Assembly: GCA_003241965.1 (NCBI GenBank)
Contig: QBMB01000001.1
Location: 24,498-88,497 of the forward strand
From: Burkholderiales bacterium
GTDB lineage: Bacteria > Pseudomonadota > Gammaproteobacteria > Burkholderiales > Burkholderiaceae_C
Direction: 5' to 3'
Length of the DNA: 64,000 nt
The notes under the pieces were generated by a model. That model did not search any database and was not told the DNA's origin. It worked only from the letters and a program-made list of their open reading frames with translations. The position numbers and the translations under genes were made by a program. This document shows positions 34,534 to 45,192 of this stretch, in pieces (the stretch's first letter is position 1; the number at the start of each line of letters is the position of its first letter).

Positions 34534-35400
34534 TCAGATTTCACCCGACGGGGACTGTGTCGACGGCATCACTTCGTGCAGAAACGCCGCCACGCTGGCG
34601 GCGAAGGCGTCGTTGGCATCACCAGCGATCATGTGACCAGCACCCTTCAGATCGATAAAACGCGCCCGCGGCAGGGTTTGCACCAGGGCGCGCGCATCTT
34701 CTTCGCTGATGACGTCGCTGCGCTGGCCGCGCAGCAGCAAAGTGGGCGCCTGCAGGCCGCGCAAAGCGCGCTCGTAGCCGTCCGCATCGCGCCGGTGGTT
34801 GTGGTTGGCCTCGCTCATCAGTTGCGGGTCCCAATGCCAATTCCAGAGACCTTGCGCATTCATGCGCAGGTTTTTCTTCAGCCCCTCAACCGGTCCTTCC
34901 ATGGGTCGGCCCCGGTAGGCGGCGATATGCTGGGCGGCCTCTTCAAGTGACGCAAAACCATCGGGCCGAGCCCGCATGAAGCGCACGATGCGCTCGACAC
35001 CGACTTCTTCCATGCGCGGCGCAATGTCCACCAGCACCAGCGCGTTGATCGGCGGCGCATCGGCGCGGCCCACGGTGGCCATGCTGATGAGGCCACCCAG
35101 CGAGGCACCGACCACCGCCAGCGGTGTGCCCAGTTCGCGCCAGATGCAGCACATGGTGTCGGCCAGCGTCTCGATGCGGTAATCGCCATCCTTGGCCCAG
35201 GCGCTGTCGCCGTGGCCCGGCAAGTCCAGCGCCACGGTGTACCAACCCGCATCGCCCAGCACCTTTGCCGCCTTGCCCCATGCATGGCGGGTTTGCCCGC
35301 CACCGTGCAGCAGCAACACCGTGGGCGCGCCGACTGGGCCATAGACGTCGGCCACCAGAGAGCCACCGGCAAAGCCGGGAAATTCCCGGCGCGTCGTCAT
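34534..35400 (-). CDS. Alpha/beta hydrolase
   Basis: A 288-residue alpha/beta hydrolase: oxyanion region LLHGGGQTRHAWG, LDLPGHGDS, nucleophile elbow VGASLGGLIS, late LRGQRSDVISEED and GAGHMIAGD for the acid and histidine. The ATG at 35400 overlaps the stop of the transglutaminase-like gene by four bases, so the two are coupled. It may be an esterase, lactonase or thioesterase; the sequence does not decide between these. Confidence 0.9.
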   Translation of the reverse strand: MTTRREFPGFAGGSLVADVYGPVGAPTVLLLHGGGQTRHAWGKAAKVLGDAGWYTVALDLPGHGDSAWAKDGDYRIETLADTMCCIWRELGTPLAVVGASLGGLISMATVGRADAPPINALVLVDIAPRMEEVGVERIVRFMRARPDGFASLEEAAQHIAAYRGRPMEGPVEGLKKNLRMNAQGLWNWHWDPQLMSEANHNHRRDADGYERALRGLQAPTLLLRGQRSDVISEEDARALVQTLPRARFIDLKGAGHMIAGDANDAFAASVAAFLHEVMPSTQSPSGEI

Positions 35401-36104
35401 GATGACGGCCCCACTTCCTGGGCGAAGTCGGCCCCGCTGTCCGCGGTCTGTCCCCAGTCGGCGAAGGTTTTGTAATGTGCGCGCCAAGAGGCCAGCAGTT
35501 CATCGCGCGGCAAGTCGGCGTAAGTGCCGTGGTCGTGCACATACTCCATGTGCCTGCGGCCGCTGACATCGAATTCATGAAAGACCGAATCGGCGCGGCC
35601 ATCGAATTCCAGTGGATGGATACCGGCCTTCTCGCACAAGGAGCGGTTGAAGGCGGGCGTGGCCTTGAGCCACTGCCCGTCAACCCACAGCTCGGTGTAA
35701 CCGTGAAAGACGAACAGATCGGTGCCCATCATGTCTTGCAGGCGCTTGCTGCTCAGGTGGTTGCGAACGTCGGCATAGCCCAGCCGTGCCGGCACGCCCA
35801 GGACGCGGGCTGCCGCTGCCAGCAGCGCCGCCTTGGGCACGCAAAAGCCACGCCCGGCCTCGATCACGCGACTGCCCTTCAAACCCTCGACCGTGGTGTC
35901 AAAGCAGTAGGGGTCGTAGAGAAACTCGTCACGCACGGCGTAATAGAGCTTGACTGCGATCTCGCGCGGCGCCATGGCAGGGTCGGCCACCCGGTGCGCG
36001 AACGCGATCACCGCCGAGTGATCGCTGTCCACGTAGCGGCCGGGCGCGAGATAAGCCGACGGATCGTTCGAAGGGGTGATTGGGGTTTGCATAGTCACTT
36101 CCAT
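35397..36104 (-). CDS. Transglutaminase-like cysteine-peptidase-fold protein
   Basis: A 235-residue protein of the transglutaminase-like superfamily. The likely nucleophile Cys88 lies in EAGRGFCVPKAALLA and the His134 region is FHGYTELWVDGQWLKATP; the usual Asp after the tryptophan is replaced (Thr149). It has no signal peptide, so it acts in the cytoplasm. It sits between an SDR and a hydrolase, with two-base spacing and a four-base overlap. Bacterial members are proteases, amidases or acyl-transferring enzymes; in an acyl-CoA operon an acyl transfer or hydrolysis is conceivable, but the function is unknown. Confidence 0.82.
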   Translation of the reverse strand: MEVTMQTPITPSNDPSAYLAPGRYVDSDHSAVIAFAHRVADPAMAPREIAVKLYYAVRDEFLYDPYCFDTTVEGLKGSRVIEAGRGFCVPKAALLAAAARVLGVPARLGYADVRNHLSSKRLQDMMGTDLFVFHGYTELWVDGQWLKATPAFNRSLCEKAGIHPLEFDGRADSVFHEFDVSGRRHMEYVHDHGTYADLPRDELLASWRAHYKTFADWGQTADSGADFAQEVGPSS

Positions 36105-36105
36105 G

Positions 36106-36987
36106 TCATTGATCCTTGACGCTCAGGCACTTTGGCGGTTCGGCCAGCGCAAAGCCATTGAAGGGTTTGGATCGATCATGAGCCTGCAATTTCCAGGTCG
36201 GTCGGGCATTGGGCACGCCACCATCGACCCGAATGCAAGAACCCGTGATGAAAGCCGCCGCCTCGCACAGCAAAAACACAATCGCCGCCGAAATCTCGGC
36301 CTCGGTGCCATAACGTTGCAGCGGCACCTTGGTCTTCAGGCTGCGCAGTTCGGCCTGCATCTCGGGGCTGTAGGTATCAAAGCCGCTGCTGGCAATCCAG
36401 CCCGGTGCCACGGCGTTGACACGCACGCCGGCGCAGGCCCATTCGCAAGCCGCCGTCTCGGTGAACGACAGCATGCCGGCACGCGCCGCACCGCTGTGCG
36501 CCATGGTCGGCATGCCGCCCCAGATGTCGGCGATGATGTTGACAATGGCGCCGCCATGGAACTCCATGGACTGGTTGAAGGCTTCGCGCGCCACCAGGAA
36601 GCCGCCGGTGAGGTTGCTGCGCACCACCGCATCCCAGCCCTTCAGGCTGATGTCCTTGACCGGCTGCGGGTACTGGCCACCCGCGTTGTTGACGAGACCA
36701 TCGATCTTGCCGTGCTGTGCGATCACGTCGGCGATCATGGCCTTGACGCCCGCCTCGTCGCGAATGTCGCAAGCGTGGATACTGGCCCGGCCGCCGGCCT
36801 GCGTGATTTCAGCTTGCACAGCTTCCAGCTTCTCGACGCGGCGACCGACAAGCGCGACGCTGGCCCCTAGGTTGGCCAGTTCGTGCGCGGTGCAGCGGCC
36901 AATGCCACTGCCACCACCGGTGACGATAACGGTTTGACCAACAAACAGGCCAGGGCGGAACACGGAACGGTAGGTAGATTGAGACAT
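36106..36987 (-). CDS. SDR of the 2,4-dienoyl-CoA reductase-like type
   Basis: About 293 residues from the second ATG (36987), which has AAGGA ten bases upstream; an ATG at 36996 almost touches that site and is less likely. It has the cofactor loop TGGGSGIG and NNAG, but the Y-x3-K position reads as HSGAARAG, a feature I associate with dienoyl-CoA reductase-like SDRs. The C-terminal segment has FITGSCIRVDGG. It probably reduces an unsaturated acyl-CoA in the long minus-strand unit; the specific substrate is not known. Confidence 0.85.
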   Translation of the reverse strand: MSQSTYRSVFRPGLFVGQTVIVTGGGSGIGRCTAHELANLGASVALVGRRVEKLEAVQAEITQAGGRASIHACDIRDEAGVKAMIADVIAQHGKIDGLVNNAGGQYPQPVKDISLKGWDAVVRSNLTGGFLVAREAFNQSMEFHGGAIVNIIADIWGGMPTMAHSGAARAGMLSFTETAACEWACAGVRVNAVAPGWIASSGFDTYSPEMQAELRSLKTKVPLQRYGTEAEISAAIVFLLCEAAAFITGSCIRVDGGVPNARPTWKLQAHDRSKPFNGFALAEPPKCLSVKDQ

Positions 36988-37011
36988 GATGGACATTTCC
37001 TTTCTGCACCC

Positions 37012-37446
37012 TCAGGCTCGCAGCATGAAATTGCCGTGGCCAAGGGCGATGGGCTTATCGGGGCTGGATTGCCATGCCTGGATGCGCAGGTTCGCCACAC
37101 GCTGGCCCAGCTTGACCATCACGACGTTGGCATAGGTGTCCTGCGGACGGCCCGAGCGCAGGTAATCAATGTTGAAATCGATGGTCTTGGGCAAGTCCCG
37201 GCTGTCCATGTGCCACAGCAGGTAGAACAATCCGGCGCATTCCAGAAACCCTCCGGTGGCACCGCCATGCAGAGCCGGCAGCATGGGGTTGCCTATCAGT
37301 TTTTCCTGGAAAGGCAAGACGCAGGTGAACTCCTCGCCCTTGACATCAATGCGCAGGTCCAGAAAACGCGCAAAGGGCACCGCCTGGATCACTTCGCTCC
37401 AGTCACCCTGGGCGCGCGCATGGTCAATTTGTTCGGTCCATTTCAT
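37012..37446 (-). CDS. Hotdog-fold thioesterase (PaaI/YbgC-like), gene 2 of a pair
   Basis: A 144-residue hotdog protein with LPALHGGATGGFLECAG, the core of PaaI-type thioesterases, and DFNIDYLRSG in the following strand. The ATG at 37446 overlaps the stop of the preceding thioesterase (ATGA at 37443-37446). It is likely to release acids from CoA thioesters or to pair with its neighbour as a hetero-oligomer. The usual active-site Asp/Glu after HGG is not obvious (Glu in FLECAG may serve). Confidence 0.85.
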   Translation of the reverse strand: MKWTEQIDHARAQGDWSEVIQAVPFARFLDLRIDVKGEEFTCVLPFQEKLIGNPMLPALHGGATGGFLECAGLFYLLWHMDSRDLPKTIDFNIDYLRSGRPQDTYANVVMVKLGQRVANLRIQAWQSSPDKPIALGHGNFMLRA

Positions 37447-37919
37447 CGTGGCACATCCTCGTTGCGCAATACCGGTCGCCCGGAAGTAAACATGTAAATG
37501 CCGACTGCGGTGGCTATTGGGTCGTCCAACGTGTCGTGGTAAGCGGCGCCACGGACGAACGCCAGTTCTGCAGTCAACTTGTAGCAAACGGCTCCCCCCA
37601 GAATCGCCCGCCCGGGCGTCGCGGGCTTGAGGTAGTCGATGCGCAAGTCCAGCGTGGCCATCGGCCGTATCTCCGGCAGCTTGACGAAAATCGCGAATCC
37701 GAGCGCGGCGTCGAGCAGCGCAGTGATGACTCCGCCATGCAAAACCCTGGTCTGCGGATCGCCCACCAGTGCTTCCTGGTACTCGACTTTGAGCACGCAC
37801 CAGTCGGTGTGCACCGCGTGCGGCAGGAAGCCCAGTTCGCGGTTATACGGCGACACATGGGCGAACTTTTGCCATCGCTTGGCGATTTCTTCTTCTTTGA
37901 TGATGTGTGTTTCTGTCAT
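37443..37919 (-). CDS. Hotdog-fold thioesterase (PaaI-like), gene 1 of a pair
   Basis: A 158-residue PaaI-type thioesterase: RVLHGGVITALLDAALGFA gives the HGG-x-D core with its acidic residue, then LDLRIDYLKPATPG. It overlaps both neighbours by four bases. In phenylacetate-type pathways such enzymes rescue CoA from dead-end thioesters; the same housekeeping role in this operon is inferred. Confidence 0.9.
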   Translation of the reverse strand: MTETHIIKEEEIAKRWQKFAHVSPYNRELGFLPHAVHTDWCVLKVEYQEALVGDPQTRVLHGGVITALLDAALGFAIFVKLPEIRPMATLDLRIDYLKPATPGRAILGGAVCYKLTAELAFVRGAAYHDTLDDPIATAVGIYMFTSGRPVLRNEDVPR

Positions 37920-38983
37920 CTCGACATGTCTCCAGACAAGGTGAGGGTGGGCTCTTCGCTGGCCGCCGTCACCGGATACCAGCGGGTCGCGGCTGGCGTT
38001 TCTTCATGGCGCACATGGCCGGCACGCTGCAGCCACAGCAGGTGCGCCAGGGTTTCGCCCATGGCCAGGTAAGCATGCAGCGGGTCGCTCTGCGCGCCAT
38101 AAACGGCGTAGCCGAGTTCGGTGGCATTCATGCCCCCCTCGCCCAGACGCGCCAAGAACTTGCGCAGTGCCCTCTGGTGGTGCGCCACCAGTCCATGCGC
38201 GCGCTCGACCCCGGCGTGGTAGACGCCGTGGTGGGCTGGCAAGACGTACTCGATGTCCAGTCCCGCAATGGTGCGCAGGCTATCCAGGTAACGTGGCAGC
38301 GGATCGGTTTCGCCATAGGGCCAGACACCAATGTTGGGTGTGATGCGCTCGAGCAACTGGTCGCCCGTGAGCAGCAATTTCAGCTTGGGCTCGTACAAGC
38401 AGATTTGGGCAATGCTGTGTCCACCAAGCACCAGCACGTCGAAAGCATGATCGCCGATGTGCAAGGTCTGGCCGGCTTCGAGCGGCTCGACGCGAGTCGG
38501 CACGGCACAGGCCATATTGCTTTGCAACACCCCGCCCACCACCTGATGCGCATCTTCCGGCGCCACCCCATGGCGGCACATGAAGTCGATACAGTAAGCG
38601 CGGTCATCGATGCTGACCACGTGCGTCTGCCGCGCCACCGCCACCTCCTCCTCGCGCATCAGGATCGGAGCCCCGGTGCGCTCGTGCAGCCACACCGCCA
38701 GCCCGAGGTGGTCGGGGTGGTGGTGCGAGACGATGATGCGCGTCAAGCCAGCCGCCAGCGGGCCTTCCAATGCGCGCAGCCACAAGGCCCGCGCCGCCTC
38801 GCAATCGGCACCCGTGTCGAATAGGCACCAACCCTCGCTGTCGCGAATCAGGTAGATGTTGACGTGGTCGATGCCATAGTCCACCGGCAGCGTGAACATC
38901 AGGATGCCGGGCAGGACCTCCTTCAGAGGCAGCTCGACCAACCCGTCAATGACTGAAGTAGCTCGAGAGGTGCTCATGTTCAC
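37916..38983 (-). CDS. Metallo-beta-lactamase-fold hydrolase
   Basis: About 355 residues with the metal site SHHHPDHLG (His87, His89, Asp91, His92), a further FDTGAD and LTGDQLL, and late VLPAHHG. The GTG at 38983 overlaps the acyl-CoA dehydrogenase stop by four bases; an ATG two codons later is the alternative. The C-terminal extension of about 80 residues, with a predicted winged-helix character, is typical of the glyoxalase II/LACTB2-like group. It may hydrolyse a thioester or lactone in the pathway; no substrate can be assigned. Confidence 0.87.
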   Translation of the reverse strand: MNMSTSRATSVIDGLVELPLKEVLPGILMFTLPVDYGIDHVNIYLIRDSEGWCLFDTGADCEAARALWLRALEGPLAAGLTRIIVSHHHPDHLGLAVWLHERTGAPILMREEEVAVARQTHVVSIDDRAYCIDFMCRHGVAPEDAHQVVGGVLQSNMACAVPTRVEPLEAGQTLHIGDHAFDVLVLGGHSIAQICLYEPKLKLLLTGDQLLERITPNIGVWPYGETDPLPRYLDSLRTIAGLDIEYVLPAHHGVYHAGVERAHGLVAHHQRALRKFLARLGEGGMNATELGYAVYGAQSDPLHAYLAMGETLAHLLWLQRAGHVRHEETPAATRWYPVTAASEEPTLTLSGDMSR

Positions 38984-40121
38984 AACCGTTTCGCCACTTC
39001 TTCGAGCATGACCTCGGTGGCACCGCCACCGATAGCTTGGACGCGTGCGTCGCGCACCATACGCTCGATCGCGGCCTCGCGCATGTAGCCGAAGCCGCCG
39101 TGGAACTGCTGGCAGTCATAGACCACATCGTTGACCAGCTCGCCGCACAGCGCCTTGACCATCGACACCTCCTTGACGCAGTCGCGCCCCTGCGCGTCCA
39201 GCCAGGCCGCGTGGTAAACCAACTGGCGGGCCGCCGCCACCTGCGCTGCCCGCATGGCCATGCGCTGGCGAATCGCCTGCTTGTCCCACAGCGTGGCGCC
39301 GAAGGCCTTGCGCTCGCGCACATAGGCCAGCGTCAGCTCGATCGCGCGTGCGGCCTCGCCCATCACCTGCGCACCTAGCACCATGCGCTCGTTCTGGAAG
39401 TTGCGCATGATCTGGTAGAAGCCCTTGTTCTCTTCGCCCAGCAGGTTGGCGGACGGCACGCGGCAGTCCTCGAACACCAGCTCGGCGGTGTCGCTGCACA
39501 GCCAGCCGCTCTTGTTGAGCGCACGCCCGACCCGAAAACCCGGGGTGCCCTTCTCGACGATGAAGATCGAGATACCGCGCGAACCCTTGGCGCTCGGATC
39601 GGTCTTGGCGGCGACAAAGTACACGTCGCCATGCACGCCGTTGGTGATGAACATCTTGCTTCCGTTGATGACCCAGTGCTCACCGTCGCGCACCGCGCGT
39701 GTGCGGATGCCGGCCACGTCGGAGCCGGCATCGGGCTCGGTGACCGCCACAGCGCAGATCTTCTCGCCACCGATGATGGGCGGCAGGTAGCGTGCGAGCT
39801 GCTCTGGCGTGCCAAAGTTGGCCAGGTGCGGCGAGGCCATGTCGGTGTGCACCATCACCGTCACGGCGAAGCCGCCGTAAGTGGAACGGCCGAGTTCTTC
39901 GGCCAGGATGGCGCTGTACACGGTGTCGAGTTTCGAGCCGCCGTACTTTTCGTCGTAGCGTATGCCCAGATAGCCCAGTTCGCCCATCTTGCGCAGCAGC
40001 GCGCGCGGCACCATGCCCTGATCTTCCCAGAGCGCGGCGTGCGGCACTACTTCCTGCTCGACAAAGCGGCGCAGGTTGTCCCGGAACTGCCGGTGTTGCT
40101 CGTCAAAATAAATCGGCTCGT

Positions 40122-40125
<4 letters not shown>
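38980..40125 (-). CDS. Acyl-CoA dehydrogenase (isovaleryl/citronellyl-CoA dehydrogenase-like context)
   Basis: A 381-residue acyl-CoA dehydrogenase with VAVTEPDAGSDVAGI, NGSKMFITNG, ERKAFGATLWDKQAI and QQFHGGFGYMREA, ending in ATEVMLEEVAKRL. It overlaps the biotin carboxylase gene by ATGA, and AGGA precedes the start. Together with the carboxylase, the hydratase and the upstream lyase this recalls the liu (leucine/isovalerate) and atu (acyclic terpene) gene sets, in which this enzyme makes the 2,3-double bond of a 3-methyl-branched acyl-CoA. The choice between them is open. Confidence 0.93.
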
Positions 40126-42146
<2,021 letters not shown>

Positions 42147-42171
42147 CAGTCGCACGCCTTCATGCCAACAC

Positions 42172-42969
42172 TCAGACCTGCCGCCACACCGGCAGCCGCT
42201 TGCCAAAAAAGGCTGCAATGCCGTCGCGCCCTTCTTCGGTTTCCCAGGCGTCGGCCAGCTTGTCAGCGGTGTAGATCATGTTGGTGGGCAGATCGTGCGC
42301 CTGCACATAGGCCACCAGCTTCTTGGTGGCCGCCACCGCGCCGGGCGCGCACTGCAGCAGGTCGGCGAGTTCGCGTTCAATGGCCGCGTCGAGCTGATCG
42401 GCCGCCACCACTTCTGAGAGCAGGCCCAGGCGCTGCGCCTCTGCCGCGCTCATGCGGCGCGCCGTCAGAAAGGTGCGCCGGGCGTTGGCTTCACCCATGC
42501 GCGCCACAACGTAGGGCGCGATGTTGGCCGGCAGCAGGCCCAGGCGCACCTCGGTCAGCGAGTAGATGCCGGTATCGACCGCGATCGTGATGTCACAGAC
42601 AGAGATCATGCCGACGCCGCCGCCATACGCGGGGCCATTGATGCGGCCAATGACGGGCATAGGCAGCTCGTTCAGGGCGCGCAGCATGAGCGCCAGATCG
42701 CCGCTTTCGCCCACGCGCTCGGTCCGGCTCTTTTTCATGTTGTCCTGCATCCAGCCCAGGTCACCACCGGCGCAAAAGGTCTTGCCGGTGCCGGTGAGCA
42801 CCACCGCGCGCACGCCCGGCGCTACGGCCAGCCAATCGACGGCACGGCGCAACTCGCTGATCAGGGTGGCGTTGAGCGCGTTATGAGTGTCGGGGCGGTT
42901 GAGCGTGAGGCGGGCCACGCCGCGCGCGTCGACGACCAGTTGCAGGGTCTCGTAGGTGGGGGTGTTCAT
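42172..42969 (-). CDS. Enoyl-CoA hydratase, methylglutaconyl-CoA hydratase-like
   Basis: A 265-residue crotonase. TFCAGGDLGWMQ has the D-L-x-W-M pattern seen in methylglutaconyl-CoA hydratases (LiuC/AUH), with GPAYGGGVGM and TEVRLGLLPANIAPYV. It sits between carboxylase alpha and beta genes, the place of liuC. The expected reaction is hydration of a 3-methyl(or isoprenyl)glutaconyl-CoA to an HMG-CoA-type product, which an HMG-CoA lyase then splits; a lyase-like gene is present upstream at 45193. The start at 42969 gives the normal length. Confidence 0.9.
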   Translation of the reverse strand: MNTPTYETLQLVVDARGVARLTLNRPDTHNALNATLISELRRAVDWLAVAPGVRAVVLTGTGKTFCAGGDLGWMQDNMKKSRTERVGESGDLALMLRALNELPMPVIGRINGPAYGGGVGMISVCDITIAVDTGIYSLTEVRLGLLPANIAPYVVARMGEANARRTFLTARRMSAAEAQRLGLLSEVVAADQLDAAIERELADLLQCAPGAVAATKKLVAYVQAHDLPTNMIYTADKLADAWETEEGRDGIAAFFGKRLPVWRQV

Positions 42970-42979
42970 AGAGGTTCTC

Positions 42980-44575
42980 TTACATGCGGTAAACAGGGGT
43001 TGCCGTACTCGGCAACGCACGGCGCGCCGCCAGCGCCAGCGCCAGGCCCAGCACGTCGCGCGAGGCCGAGGGTTCGATCAGACCGTCGTCCCACAGCCGG
43101 GAGGTGGCGTAATAGGGATCGCTCTGGCGCGCGTACTGCTCGCGTACCTTGCGTTCGATATCCAGCAGCCGCGCCTCATCAGCCGGGCCGCGCAGGTTAG
43201 AGCGCGCCAGCTCGACCATCACGTTGCTGGCAATGTCGGCGCTCATCGTGGCAACTCTGGCACTGGGCCAGGCGAACAGGAATTCGGGCTCAAAGCCGCG
43301 GCCGCACATGCCGTAGTTGCCGGCGCCATAAGAGCCGCCAACCACCAACGTGAGCTTGGGCACGCGCGCGCAAGCCATGGCATACACCATCTTGGCGCTG
43401 TGCTTGGCAATACCGCCACGCTCGGCCTCGGTGCCAACCATGAAGCCGGGGATGTTCTGCAAAAACAGCAGCGGTACTCCGCGCTGGTTGGCCAGTTCGA
43501 TGAAATGCGCGCCCTTCAGGGCCGACTCGGACAGCAGCGCGCCGTTGTTGGCGAGGATGGCGACCGGCTGGCCGTGGATCGCGCCAAAGCCGGTCACCAG
43601 CGTATCTCCCCACAACGGTTTGAACTCGTGGAAAGCGCTGCCGTCGAGCAGCCGCGCAATGATTTCGCGCGCGTCGTAGGGCTGTTTGGGGTCGACCGGT
43701 ACGAGGCCATCGAGCTCAACCGGGTCGTAACGTGGTGCGCTGGGCGGCAGCGGCGGCACCATGGGCGGCTCGGGCGGCAGGCTGGCGACGATCTGACGCA
43801 GCATGGCCAGCGCCTGATGCTCGTCCTCGGCCAGGTGGTCGCTGACACCGGAGACACGGCTGTGCATCTCCGCGCCGCCCAGGGTTTCGCCGTCTACCAC
43901 TTCGTTGATCGCGATCTTGACGATGGACGGGCCACCCAGATGAATGCGTGCGTTACCGCGCACCATCACCACTTCGTCCGACAGCGCGGGAATGTAGGCG
44001 CCGCCCGCGGTGCAACCGCCGAACACGGCCGAGAGCTGCGGCAGGCCAGCCTGCGACATGCGGCACTGGCGGTGGAAGCTGTTGCCGAAGTGGTCCTTGT
44101 CGGGAAACACGCGGTCCTGCTCCGGCAAAAAGGCGCCGCCGCAATCCACCAGGTACAGGCAAGGCAGGCGCAGGCGCTGGGCAATCTCCTGCGCCCGTAT
44201 GTGTTTTTTAACGGTTTCATGGAAGAACGAGCCGCCCTTGACGGTGGCATCGTTGGCAATGAACATGCAGGGCCGCCCGGCCACCATCCCGACGCCGGTG
44301 ACGATGCCCGCACCCGGCACCTCGTTGCCATACTGATCCCAGGCCGCCAGCGGCGAGAGTTCCAGGAAGGCGCTACCGTCATCGACGATGAAGTCGATGC
44401 GCTCGCGCACCAGCAGCTTGCCGCGCTCGCGGTGGCGCTGGATGTGCGCGTCGCGCCCGCCGGTGGCCACCTCGGCCAGGCGTGCGCGCAGAAGAGCGAT
44501 CTGGCCCGCGTGGTGTGCAAGGTTGTCGCGGAAGCTCGGACCTTGCACATCGACCAGCGTTTGAATCACGGACAT
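42980..44575 (-). CDS. Acyl-CoA carboxylase beta (carboxyltransferase) subunit, set 1
   Basis: A 531-residue carboxyltransferase with both N and C crotonase-like halves: GGCTAGGAYIPALSDE, LGGAEMHSRVSGVSDH, then PGFMVGTEAERGGIAKHSAKM and GGSYGAGNYGMCGR. It transfers carboxyl from biotin to an acyl-CoA and resembles methylcrotonyl-/geranyl-CoA carboxylases more than propionyl-CoA carboxylases. A single active-site position reported to separate geranyl- from methylcrotonyl-CoA enzymes would need an alignment. The partner alpha subunit is at 40122. Confidence 0.92.
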   Translation of the reverse strand: MSVIQTLVDVQGPSFRDNLAHHAGQIALLRARLAEVATGGRDAHIQRHRERGKLLVRERIDFIVDDGSAFLELSPLAAWDQYGNEVPGAGIVTGVGMVAGRPCMFIANDATVKGGSFFHETVKKHIRAQEIAQRLRLPCLYLVDCGGAFLPEQDRVFPDKDHFGNSFHRQCRMSQAGLPQLSAVFGGCTAGGAYIPALSDEVVMVRGNARIHLGGPSIVKIAINEVVDGETLGGAEMHSRVSGVSDHLAEDEHQALAMLRQIVASLPPEPPMVPPLPPSAPRYDPVELDGLVPVDPKQPYDAREIIARLLDGSAFHEFKPLWGDTLVTGFGAIHGQPVAILANNGALLSESALKGAHFIELANQRGVPLLFLQNIPGFMVGTEAERGGIAKHSAKMVYAMACARVPKLTLVVGGSYGAGNYGMCGRGFEPEFLFAWPSARVATMSADIASNVMVELARSNLRGPADEARLLDIERKVREQYARQSDPYYATSRLWDDGLIEPSASRDVLGLALALAARRALPSTATPVYRM

Positions 44576-44599
44576 CCTGTTTCGTCCTTTGAAGCGCGG

Positions 44600-45190
44600 T
44601 CAGACCGCGGCGTAGCCACCATCGACCACCAACTCGGCACCCATGACGGTGGACGACTCATCGGAGGCCCCGGAACAGCACCACCGCCGACACTTCCTGA
44701 TGCTGCACCGCCCGCCCAATTGGAGTGGTGCCGAGCAGCGATTTGTGATCGGCCGGATCGCTCAACAAGTCCTTGGTCATCGGCGTCTCGATGGCGCCAA
44801 GGTGAACCGAATTGACACGAATATTGAAAGGGGCGAGATAGGGCGCGCTGGCCATACTGAACAGCCGTACCTCGCCCTTGGAAGCCCCATAGGCACAGGG
44901 TGCGCCTAACGGCCGTAGATAGACAGGATGTTGATGATCGAGCCACCACCTGCCTACTTCATCGTCGGCACCCCCGTCCGCGTGCCGAAAAAGGGGTAGC
45001 GCACGTTGACGTTGAACATGCGGTCCCACTCCGCCGCGCTGGCGAACGCCCGCCGCGACGGTTTCGCCAATCCCGGCGTTCATGTCCGCGACAGGCAGCT
45101 CGCAGTGGACCTGGCCCATGCCCATCGCACTGCCCGTCACAAGAATGACCTTGTCCTGTACTCGACCAATGACCTTCTCCTTGTCATGTG
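44600..45190 (-). pseudogene. Decayed short-chain dehydrogenase gene
   Basis: On the minus strand, SDR segments are readable in different frames: VILVTGSAMGMGQ with the cofactor loop, WDRMFNVNVRYPFFGTR, GGGSIINILSIYGR followed by a stop, YGASKGEVRLFSMA (active-site Tyr-Lys), IRVNSVHLGAIETPMTKDL, and VMGAELVVDGGYAAV ending in TGA at 44600-44602. At least two frameshifts and in-frame stops separate the blocks, and part of the beta-alpha-beta region after the cofactor loop is deleted. It lies between the carboxyltransferase and lyase genes of the operon. Sequencing error could explain one shift but not all of them. Confidence 0.8.
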
Positions 45191-45192
45191 AT

